DNA of 5,859 nt. Source: Nitrospinaceae bacterium UBA3496 (GTDB lineage: Bacteria; UBA8248). The position numbers and the translations under genes were made by a program. This document shows, one piece after another, positions 1-5,247 of this stretch; the first letter of the stretch is position 1, and each line of letters opens with the position of its first letter. Under the pieces are notes generated by a model. It did not search any database. It was not told where the DNA came from and saw nothing but the letters and a program-made list of their open reading frames with translations. The stretch lies in assembly GCA_002377645.1 (NCBI GenBank), contig DFQF01000009.1:3940-9798 (forward strand). The letters are read 5' to 3'.

Positions 1-25
1 TCATCAGCTTTATTTATAAACGGTT

Positions 26-400
26 CTATTCATTTTGAAGTTCCTCTAATACTTCCTTGTAATTTTTCATTGCAGGTCCGCCAATAGACCATCCGGCATA
101 ATGCATGACTTGGTAGAGCATTTCTCTAAATTCCCTATCTGTAATCCCAGTTCGTATTGCACGTCGTATATTCGGCTTTACTGCCATAGGGTCTCTTCCA
201 AGCGCAATGACGGTTGCAACAGTGACTAAGGCTCTATCTCGTAGATTCAATCCTTCTCTAGCCCAGACACCACCAAAAATAGTTTCAATACTAAGATCGG
301 AAAATTCCTGATCTATTTTGTCTAAACCATCTTTTGGGGTCTCCCCCATTTGACGCATTATGTCGAGACCGTCTTTGTTTGGCTGAGATTTATTATCCAT
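26..400 (-). CDS. Carboxymuconolactone decarboxylase (CMD) family protein, PcaC-like, cysteine-free
   Basis: This 124-residue protein has the layout of the small CMD (COG0599/PcaC-like) fold. A variable, charged N-terminus (about residues 1-40) is followed by the core signature R-E-G-L-N-L-R-D-R-A-L-V-T-V-A at 48-62. A second helix pair carries G-I-T-D-R-E-F-R-E (85-93), and a Q-x-x-x-Y-A-G-W segment lies at 97-104. These match the PcaC-type pattern. There is no cysteine, so it lacks the CxxC centre of AhpD-like peroxidases and is unlikely to be a thiol redox enzyme. PcaC itself decarboxylates 4-carboxymuconolactone in protocatechuate breakdown, but no other pca gene is visible, so the substrate is unknown. 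The ATG start is supported by GGAGA 5 nt upstream; the stop is TAG. It lies 57 nt downstream of the selenoprotein gene on the same strand and is probably co-transcribed with it. Family assignment is firm; function is open. Confidence 0.88.
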   Translation of the reverse strand: MDNKSQPNKDGLDIMRQMGETPKDGLDKIDQEFSDLSIETIFGGVWAREGLNLRDRALVTVATVIALGRDPMAVKPNIRRAIRTGITDREFREMLYQVMHYAGWSIGGPAMKNYKEVLEELQNE

Positions 401-457
401 ATCATTCTCCGTATATGCATAGTTAGAGTATTGAAAACGAGTTGTTCCTTTTCATTT

Positions 458-1111
458 TTAACTTTTTGGCTCAGGAAATTCTTTAGGCCAATCATCGATA
501 ATTTCGGTCACATAACTCTGCAGTTTATCGGTATCTACTTGCACTGATTTTTTGATCTTGTTTACTTCTTCTTCATTTTCTAGCTGTACTTGTAGTGAAT
601 CTTGGAATCGATTTACGAAATTAAAAAGACAGCTTATAGCTGTAAGTTCGACAATTTCAGATTCTGTGTAAACTTTTTTGATTTTTTCAAAGACATCATC
701 TCTGTTTTTAGCAGTATTTTTCGTAACATGCTCTGCCCATAAGACCGCAGCTTTTTCTCTTTCATTCAAACAATCTGCTTCCATATAGTTGTCAGATGTA
801 ATTACTTGTACCTGCTCCTCTGTAATACCAGCAGCTTGACCAAGCGCTGTGTTGTGAGTTAGTCAATAGGTACAACTATTCACTTGACTGGTCTTGATGA
901 CCACCATCTCTTTTATTTTAGAAGATAGAAGACCCCCACCAGCTTCTCTTTGCAGGGTAATGCTAAAAGGAAGAAAGAATTTTGCAATATGGGGAATATG
1001 TGCCCAGGCACGTACAGAATTTGGGATTCTTCCTCTAAGTTTTTTACTTGCTTCAAAAAACTTAGCGGTAATTCCTTCGGCCTTGTCAGGATCTTTAGGG
1101 GTAACTCTCAT
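458..1111 (-). CDS. AhpD-like/CMD-family selenoprotein with a CxxU redox motif (in-frame TGA read as Sec)
   Basis: Reading through one in-frame TGA gives a 217-residue protein of the AhpD-like 'peroxidase-related' CMD family. The N-terminal part (1-79) has the usual R-V-T-P-K-D-P-D-K-A-E-G opening, then R-I-P-N-S-V-R-A-W-A-H and S-K-I-K-E-M-V-V-I-K-T-S-Q-V-N. The active site is C80-T81-Y82-U83-L84-T85-H86, where homologues have C-x-x-C-x-x-H. It continues with N-T-A-L-G-Q-A-A-G-I-T (87-97) and a C-terminal helical half with E-R-E-K-A-A-V-L-W-A-E and E-I-V-E-L-T-A. Members use a CxxC pair for thiol-disulfide or hydroperoxide chemistry, so Sec at the second position would be the reactive selenol or its partner. 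The ATG has a strong Shine-Dalgarno site (AAGGAG, 1117-1122); the true stop is TAA. The downstream half has no ribosome binding site before its first ATG (782-784), which argues against two genes. Alternative: a recent nonsense mutation. The intact frame, exact cysteine position and SECIS-like hairpin favour Sec. Confidence 0.87.
829..849 (-). promoter_or_regulatory. Candidate bacterial SECIS element, within the selenoprotein coding sequence
   Basis: Counting the U of UGA as nucleotide 1, nucleotides 17-37 of the mRNA fold into CAGC-GCUU, loop GGUC, AAGC-(U)-GCUG. That is eight Watson-Crick pairs with a single bulged U on the 3' side and a four-base GGUC loop. The loop begins 21 nt after the UGA. 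Bacterial SECIS elements lie directly downstream of the UGA and need a G among the first loop bases. The E. coli fdhF element has an A-GGUC-U loop and a bulged U, although there the bulge is on the 5' side. The match is by eye; no folding energy was calculated. Confidence 0.75.
863..865 (-). other. In-frame TGA, proposed selenocysteine codon (Sec83)
   Basis: The codon after TGT-ACC-TAT (Cys-Thr-Tyr) is TGA, followed by CTA-ACT-CAC (Leu-Thr-His). In the AhpD-like family the same column holds the second Cys of CxxC. All six other coding genes in the window end in TAA or TAG, and tryptophan is encoded by TGG, for example Trp35 of this same protein. General reassignment of TGA is therefore not indicated. 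Confidence 0.85.
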
Positions 1112-1144
1112 GAACCTCTCCTTATTATAACCATGATGTAATTA

Positions 1145-1170
1145 GATATATTTTATTTATATCAAAATAT
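1145..1170. promoter_or_regulatory. AT-rich inverted repeats in the divergent promoter region, possible operator
   Basis: Two overlapping dyads are visible: GATATA-N7-TATATC (1145-1163) and ATATTTT-N9-AAAATAT (1148-1170). They lie 34-59 bp upstream of the selenoprotein start codon, where a promoter for the minus-strand operon should be. The composition is AT-rich, so such symmetry arises fairly easily by chance. I could not assign a convincing -35/-10 pair for the minus strand; a weak TTGATA occurs as the complement of 1160-1165. Confidence 0.3.
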
Positions 1171-1197
1171 AGCCAATTCTAAAATTATGTTATCCGT

Positions 1198-1225
1198 TTG
1201 CCAATAGTAATGAATATGTTACTAT
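1198..1225 (+). promoter_or_regulatory. Candidate sigma70 promoter for the ABC transporter operon
   Basis: TTGCCA at 1198-1203 (5 of 6 to the -35 consensus) is followed after 16 bp by TACTAT at 1220-1225 (4 of 6 to the -10 consensus). Transcription would begin near 1232, leaving a leader of about 90 nt before the binding-protein gene. The -10 box lies inside the right arm of an inverted repeat, so binding of a regulator there would compete with RNA polymerase. This is a consensus match only. Confidence 0.4.
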
Positions 1226-1228
1226 GGG
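1201..1228. repeat. Inverted repeat overlapping the promoter, probable operator
   Basis: The arms are CCAATAGTAA (1201-1210) and TTACTATGGG (1219-1228), separated by 8 nt. Nine of ten positions are complementary, including seven contiguous (ATAGTAA/TTACTAT). The repeat spans the spacer and -10 region of the candidate promoter, as a repressor operator would. No regulator gene is in the window, so the binding protein is unknown. Confidence 0.5.
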
Positions 1229-1261
1229 AGATACTTTAAAAAATTCAATATGTTCGTGCAT

Positions 1262-1301
1262 AGACAGGGGGGATTCTTCTCTTTGTCTCTCGGTTTTTTT
1301 T
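1262..1301 (+). promoter_or_regulatory. Leader hairpin followed by a T tract, possible attenuator
   Basis: In the leader of the binding-protein gene, AGACAGGGGGG (1262-1272) can pair with TTCTCTTTGTCT (1277-1288), using five Watson-Crick pairs at the base (AGACA/TGTCT) and several G-U pairs above. Five bases later comes a run of eight T (1294-1301). It lies just before the Shine-Dalgarno site at 1312-1320. The upper stem is wobble-rich and the T tract is offset from the stem, so it would be a weak terminator or simply a leader structure. Confidence 0.25.
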
Positions 1302-1323
1302 CTCACCATATAAAGGAGGATGT

Positions 1324-2889
1324 ATGAAATTATCATTTCACAGAAATTTCATAGCAGCCAGAGTATCAAAAACACTTGGATTTTTTGTCGTTTTGTTTAC
1401 AGCTCTTGCATTAGTATCTTCTCCTGCAATAGCTGCGAAGAAGGATAAATTGTTAATAGGAATGGCAGGACAGCCAACAACTATGGATCCAGGTGTTCGT
1501 CTTGGGTTGCCAATGCTTCAGACCTGGCCACTTGTTTTTGATGGAATTCTTTCTAGAGATCCGAGTGGTAAAATAGGACCAGGACTTGCTACCTCGTATA
1601 AATTTGTGAAGCCAACCATTATTGAACTTAAAATTCGTAAAGGAGTAAAATTTCATAATGGGGAAAGTGCTGATGCCCATGCCGTGAAATATAGTATTGA
1701 CAGATTGTTTGACCCGAAATTGAAAAGTAGGGTGAAAACTTTTTTTAGAAGTGTGAAAAAAGTTGTCGTTATAGATGCCCATACAGTCCAAATTCATACA
1801 AAAACACCGGATCGATATCTGCTTTCTCCACTTTCGGATTTTGGGTATGTGGTTCCACCAAAACATTACAAAGCAACTAAATTGAAAGTATTGGCTAGAA
1901 AGCCAATTGGAAGTGGTCCTTATCGTCTTACAAAATGGAAAAAAGGTTCTGAGATGGTTTTTGAGGCATCAAAAGGTTATTGGAACCCATCAAAACAAAA
2001 AGTGAAAAAAGTGGTAATCAAGCATATTCCAGAGAATACCACTCGGGCATCTGCTTTGATCTCCGGTTATGTCGATATGATTAAAGATATACCGCCACAG
2101 CTTGTATCTATGGTAAGTGCAAAATCTAATCTAGACGTAGTGCAGGGACCCGGTCCTAAAGCTTGTTCTTTAATTATGGTTTTGAAAAAAGGAGCTCCTT
2201 GGACTAATGTGAAAGTAAGACAGGCAGTGAATTACGCTATTAACAAAAAAAGTATTATTAAGAATGTAATGATGGGATATGCGACCCTAGCGAAAGGGAC
2301 AGTGGTAGGCCCTGATAGTTTTGGTCATAATCCAAATATAGATGCATATCACTACAATTTGGAAAAAGCAAAAAAATTAATGAAAGAAGCTGGTTTTGAA
2401 AAAGGTTTTGAAGTTCCTTTGATGGTTCCTCAGGGCCGTTATCTGAAAGGTCAAGCAGGTGCAGAAGCAATTGCAGGAAATTTAAAGAAACTAAATATCA
2501 AAGTGAAAGTGACACCATTAGAATATGCTGCATGGAGACGTAACAGTAGATCAAAGTGGGAAAAGCATCGTAAGCCTTACTGGAACTATGCATGCAGAAA
2601 CGATATTGCCCTTCATTCAGCTTGGATGTTTGGTGGTTTGCTATTCAGTAAATCCACACACGGCGGTGTTCGAAGTGATGCACTTGATAAAATGATCAAG
2701 GATGCTGCTGCAGAATCCAATGAAGCAAAGCAAATATCTATGTACCAGAAACTGAATAAGCATATTCGTGATAATGCTTATCTAGTTTTTCTCTATCATT
2801 TGGATGAGATATCCGGAAAGAGAAAAGAAGTGGATTGGAAAATGCGAAATACGGGTCTCGTCATAGCATCAGACGCAGGCTGGAAATAA
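1324..2889 (+). CDS. ABC transporter solute-binding protein, family 5 (Dpp/Opp type)
   Basis: This 521-residue periplasmic protein would capture the substrate and deliver it to the two permeases encoded downstream. A Sec signal peptide is clear: basic start, hydrophobic core at about 18-31, and an A-I-A cleavage site near residue 37. There is no lipobox cysteine, so it should be soluble in the periplasm. SBP_bac_5 motifs appear in order: G-V-K-F-H-N-G (107-113), P-I-G-S-G-P-Y-R (194-201), V-R-Q-A-V-N-Y-A-I (298-306) and N-L-E-K-A-K-K-L-M-K-E-A-G-F (345-358). Length is normal for the family. The protein is unusually rich in lysine. The start has an excellent site, AAAGGAGGA, four bases after the GGAGG core. 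Family members bind peptides, nickel-haem, sugars or other small molecules, so the ligand cannot be predicted here. It is followed by a terminator, which should give more binding protein than permease. Confidence 0.95.
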   Translation: MKLSFHRNFIAARVSKTLGFFVVLFTALALVSSPAIAAKKDKLLIGMAGQPTTMDPGVRLGLPMLQTWPLVFDGILSRDPSGKIGPGLATSYKFVKPTIIELKIRKGVKFHNGESADAHAVKYSIDRLFDPKLKSRVKTFFRSVKKVVVIDAHTVQIHTKTPDRYLLSPLSDFGYVVPPKHYKATKLKVLARKPIGSGPYRLTKWKKGSEMVFEASKGYWNPSKQKVKKVVIKHIPENTTRASALISGYVDMIKDIPPQLVSMVSAKSNLDVVQGPGPKACSLIMVLKKGAPWTNVKVRQAVNYAINKKSIIKNVMMGYATLAKGTVVGPDSFGHNPNIDAYHYNLEKAKKLMKEAGFEKGFEVPLMVPQGRYLKGQAGAEAIAGNLKKLNIKVKVTPLEYAAWRRNSRSKWEKHRKPYWNYACRNDIALHSAWMFGGLLFSKSTHGGVRSDALDKMIKDAAAESNEAKQISMYQKLNKHIRDNAYLVFLYHLDEISGKRKEVDWKMRNTGLVIASDAGWK

Positions 2890-2897
2890 ACTAAAGT

Positions 2898-2942
2898 AAC
2901 TCTCTCCCTGTTTTCTTATAGATAGGGAGAGAGTTTTTTTTT
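2898..2942 (+). terminator. Intrinsic terminator between binding-protein and permease genes
   Basis: AACTCTCTCCCT (2898-2909) pairs perfectly with AGGGAGAGAGTT (2924-2935), a 12-bp stem with a 14-nt loop, running directly into a T tract that ends at 2942. It begins 9 nt after the stop codon of the binding-protein gene. Partial read-through would set a high ratio of binding protein to membrane components, a common arrangement in ABC importers. Alternatively the permeases have their own promoter within the remaining 40 bp, but I see no convincing one. Confidence 0.88.
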
Positions 2943-2983
2943 GAATATTTTTTTGTTCTGTATGCAGAAATTCTGGAGGTTTC

Positions 2984-3901
2984 ATGAGCGGATTTTTAGT
3001 CCGACGTTTGATTCAGTCGGTAATCTTGCTTAAATGTGTTTTGGTCTTTGTTTTTTTGTTGCTCCATTTATCCGGAGATCCTGCAAGAGTTATGTTGCCA
3101 GATGACGCAACGGAAGCAGATATTGCCCAACTCAGAAATGAAATGGGTTTAGATAAACCTTTATTCACGCAGTATGTGATTTATTTTAAAGGAGCTTTGA
3201 GAGGAGATTTTGGAGAATCTTTTGGACATGGAGAGTCTGCTTTCAAAATTGTTTTAGAACATATGCCTGCGACTATACAACTCGCTTCCGCCGCATTTAT
3301 CTTTTCTATTATTATTGGGCTTCCTATAGGTTGCATTGCCGCTATTAAAGAAAATACGTTTTATGATCAGGGGGTGATGGCAATAGCCGTCATAGGTCAG
3401 GCAATACCAGATTTCTGGTTGGGATTGATGTTGATTTTATTTTTCTCTGTTCACCTGCAGTGGCTTCCTCCTTTTGGATATGAACAATGGTTACATTTGA
3501 TTATGCCTATGTTTACGGCCGCAATGTTTCATACCGCTAGGTTAGCGAGACTCATGCGATCTGAAATGCTGGAGGTATTAAGGCAGGACTATATTGTTAC
3601 CGCACGATCTAAAGGTGTTTCTGAAATTGGCGTTGTTTTTTCTCATGCAATGAAAAATTCTTCCATTCCTATTGTAACAGTTCTTGGTATTGATCTTGCG
3701 CTAACGTTGGGCGGTACGGTAATTACCGAAACCGTGTTTGCATGGCCTGGAGTAGGGCGGCTGACTGTAGAAGCAATACATGAACGTGATTTTCCTATTG
3801 TTCAAGCTGCCGTTTTTCTACTAGCCTCCATTTTTGTGGTAATCAATTTAATTGTTGATATTTTGTACGTTTATCTTGATCCTAGAATTGAATATAAATA
3901 G
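2984..3901 (+). CDS. ABC transporter permease, DppB/OppB type
   Basis: This 305-residue inner-membrane protein forms half of the translocation channel with the next gene product. A hydrophobic first segment (about 11-29) is followed by the family's H-L-S-G-D-P-A-R and M-G-L-D-K-P-L periplasmic stretch. Further membrane segments lie at about 98-119, 130-157, 170-188, 228-249 and 274-297. The cytoplasmic EAA loop that docks on the ATPase is visible as Q-D-Y-I-V-T-A-R-S-K-G-V-S-E (201-214), with V-F-S-H-A-M-K-N after it. The E-T-V-F-A-W-P-G-V-G-R-L motif (249-260) and the C-terminal D-P-R-I are typical. The ATG has GGAGG four bases upstream; the stop is TAG. Length and motif order are normal, so it should be functional. 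The 11-nt gap to the next gene indicates one operon. Confidence 0.95.
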   Translation: MSGFLVRRLIQSVILLKCVLVFVFLLLHLSGDPARVMLPDDATEADIAQLRNEMGLDKPLFTQYVIYFKGALRGDFGESFGHGESAFKIVLEHMPATIQLASAAFIFSIIIGLPIGCIAAIKENTFYDQGVMAIAVIGQAIPDFWLGLMLILFFSVHLQWLPPFGYEQWLHLIMPMFTAAMFHTARLARLMRSEMLEVLRQDYIVTARSKGVSEIGVVFSHAMKNSSIPIVTVLGIDLALTLGGTVITETVFAWPGVGRLTVEAIHERDFPIVQAAVFLLASIFVVINLIVDILYVYLDPRIEYK

Positions 3902-3912
3902 AGAAGGAAAAA

Positions 3913-4815
3913 ATGAACGAAAAAGTTTTAGAAACTGAGGTAGACGATGAATTGATATCCAACAAAGGTTCTCGTTTATTCCAATCCCTTAAAACAAATC
4001 CGTTTGCAATAGCAGGAGTATCGATTCTTCTTGTGGTATTGATTTGTGCTCTTTTTTCCCCGTGGCTTGCACCTATTGATCCACATGAGCAAATTTTAAA
4101 TAGAGCGATGAAGCCTCCCATGTATGAGCAAGACGGAAAAGTTTTTTATTTGGGAACGGATCATTTAGGCAGAGATTTGTTGAGTAGGGTGATCTATGGT
4201 GCCAGAGTTTCTTTAATAGTCGGAATATCGGCTACAGCGATTGCCGGAAGTATCGGACTCTTTCTTGGACTTATCTCTGGATATTATGGAGGAGTCACAG
4301 ATTATATTTTAATGAGGCTAGTTGATTTTGTTTTATCTTTTCCATTTATTCTATTAGCTTTAGCAACGATTGCGATCTTGCAGCCAAGTCTCTGGTTAAT
4401 AGTCGTGTTGATTGCGTTTAGACAGTGGACCATTTACGCCCGAATTGTTCGGGGAAATGTCCTTGCCATTAGAGAAAGTGAATACGTTACTTCTACTAGA
4501 GCGTCAGGAGGGAGCGATTTTAGAATAATCTTCAAACATATTCTTCCGAATGTTCTCTCTCCGATTATCGTTATTGCCTCGCTTTATTTAGGAAGATTAA
4601 TAGTAATAGAATCTGGCCTGAGTTTCTTGGGGCTTGGAGTACCGCCGCCTACACCTACCTGGGGAGGACTTCTTGCAGAGGGCAGATCCTATCTCTATGT
4701 TTCCTGGTGGATTGTTACCTTTCCAGGACTTGCGATTACGATTACGGTCTTAGGAGCGAATTTGGTAGGGGACTGGCTTCGAAATGTATTAGATCCAAGG
4801 CTTCGTGCACGTTAA
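3913..4815 (+). CDS. ABC transporter permease, DppC/OppC type
   Basis: This 300-residue protein is the second channel half of the importer. It has a charged cytoplasmic N-terminus (1-28), a first membrane helix (about 31-52), then the OppC signature G-T-D-H-L-G-R-D-L-L-S-R with G-A-R-V-S-L (81-101). Further membrane segments follow at about 104-124, 138-155, 158-172, 213-232 and 266-286. The EAA loop is E-Y-V-T-S-T-R-A-S-G-G (190-200) followed by F-K-H-I-L-P-N. The family's E-S-G-L-S-F-L-G-L-G-V-P-P-P-T-P-T-W-G motif is intact (233-251), and the end D-P-R-L-R is typical. The start is preceded by GAGAAGGA. In most Dpp/Opp operons two ATPase genes follow; here the next gene is on the opposite strand only 4 nt away, so the ATPases must be encoded elsewhere. 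Confidence 0.95.
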   Translation: MNEKVLETEVDDELISNKGSRLFQSLKTNPFAIAGVSILLVVLICALFSPWLAPIDPHEQILNRAMKPPMYEQDGKVFYLGTDHLGRDLLSRVIYGARVSLIVGISATAIAGSIGLFLGLISGYYGGVTDYILMRLVDFVLSFPFILLALATIAILQPSLWLIVVLIAFRQWTIYARIVRGNVLAIRESEYVTSTRASGGSDFRIIFKHILPNVLSPIIVIASLYLGRLIVIESGLSFLGLGVPPPTPTWGGLLAEGRSYLYVSWWIVTFPGLAITITVLGANLVGDWLRNVLDPRLRAR

Positions 4816-4819
4816 AAAA

Positions 4820-5230
4820 CTATTCGTATAAGGCTTCTGCTCTTTTCTCAAGGCCGTCAATAATTTCCTGCATATTCTCTGGATAATGATGATCAGCACC
4901 CAAACTTGGTTCTTCCGCTGGACTTTTGGTGGTCCATATTACGCATTTATCTGTAGTGCTTCTGCCCACATGTAAGGTGCCTCTCGGGATATATACAATG
5001 TCTCCTTCTTCTATGAGTTTTTCTTCTTCCCCAAGAAGAAAGAGACATTTTCCTTCTGTCACATAAAAAAACTGTTCATCGACGTTATGCCAGTGGGGTT
5101 TTGTTCCTGTGCCGCGGTAGTACGTAACCACTCCTGCTTTCATGAGTTCCCCCAAGATAGGTTGGTACTCCCCAGGATTGCCTGTACCAATATCTTCGAG
5201 TTTCAGTTCCGAGGTTCTATAAAAAGGCAC
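4820..5230 (-). CDS. Cupin-domain protein, single metal-binding cupin
   Basis: This 136-residue protein is one cupin barrel with a helical tail. Motif 1 is G42-x3-H46-W-H48-N-V-D-E52-x7-G60; motif 2 is G76-D-I-V-Y-I-P82-R-G84-T-L-H87. The four usual metal ligands (H46, H48, E52, H87) are all present, so it can be expected to bind a divalent metal. Cupins of this size include dioxygenases, isomerases and plain small-molecule sensors, so the reaction cannot be assigned. The C-terminal section (about 104-136) is charged and probably helical. The start is GTG (5228-5230), chosen because AAGGA lies 6 nt upstream and no ATG occurs in frame before Met30. It follows the upstream unknown gene by 17 nt on the same strand and converges on the permease gene with a 4-nt gap; no clear terminator is seen between them. 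Confidence 0.9.
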   Translation of the reverse strand: MPFYRTSELKLEDIGTGNPGEYQPILGELMKAGVVTYYRGTGTKPHWHNVDEQFFYVTEGKCLFLLGEEEKLIEEGDIVYIPRGTLHVGRSTTDKCVIWTTKSPAEEPSLGADHHYPENMQEIIDGLEKRAEALYE

Positions 5231-5236
5231 TGTATT

Positions 5237-5241
5237 TCCTT
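5237..5241 (-). promoter_or_regulatory. Ribosome binding site fixing the cupin GTG start
   Basis: AAGGA on the minus strand stands 6 nt before the GTG at 5228-5230. It decides the start, because the first in-frame ATG would remove the first 29 residues of the protein. Confidence 0.6.
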
Positions 5242-5247
5242 GTAATT

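Noticed and set aside
1..25. Possible end of another gene or a terminator at the left edge
   Set aside because: Only 25 bases are available; no hairpin or reliable coding signal can be seen.
350..547. 65-codon plus-strand ORF across the gap between the two CMD genes
   Set aside because: Its Phe/Ile/Leu-rich composition reflects the complementary strand of the coding genes; no ribosome binding site.
458..784. Independent 108-residue gene starting at the ATG at 782-784
   Set aside because: No Shine-Dalgarno sequence precedes it, and the 26 codons between the TGA and this ATG encode conserved AhpD-like sequence continuous with it.
863..865. TGA as an ordinary nonsense mutation making a pseudogene
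   Set aside because: There is no frameshift or other decay, the following 134 codons keep the family pattern, the stop falls exactly on a redox Cys column, and a SECIS-like hairpin follows. It cannot be fully excluded without the genome's Sec machinery.
863..865. Genome-wide reassignment of TGA to tryptophan
   Set aside because: Tryptophan is read from TGG throughout, no other gene has an internal TGA, and Trp at the CxxC position would make no sense.
1124..1129. Perfect TATAAT on the minus strand as the -10 box of the selenoprotein gene
   Set aside because: Transcription would start inside or after the Shine-Dalgarno site, and the matching -35 position is AT-only sequence with no resemblance to TTGACA.
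894..1141. Two overlapping plus-strand ORFs
   Set aside because: They lie antisense to the selenoprotein, resemble no family and have no good ribosome binding site.
1453..1866. 137-codon minus-strand ORF inside the binding-protein gene
   Set aside because: It is antisense to a clearly coding gene, with low-complexity, implausible composition.
2258..2470. Short minus-strand ORF within the binding-protein gene
   Set aside because: It is a shadow of a well-supported plus-strand gene and has no recognisable motif.
3882..4121. Short minus-strand ORF across the junction of the two permease genes
   Set aside because: It is a shadow of the permease coding frames with no recognisable domain.
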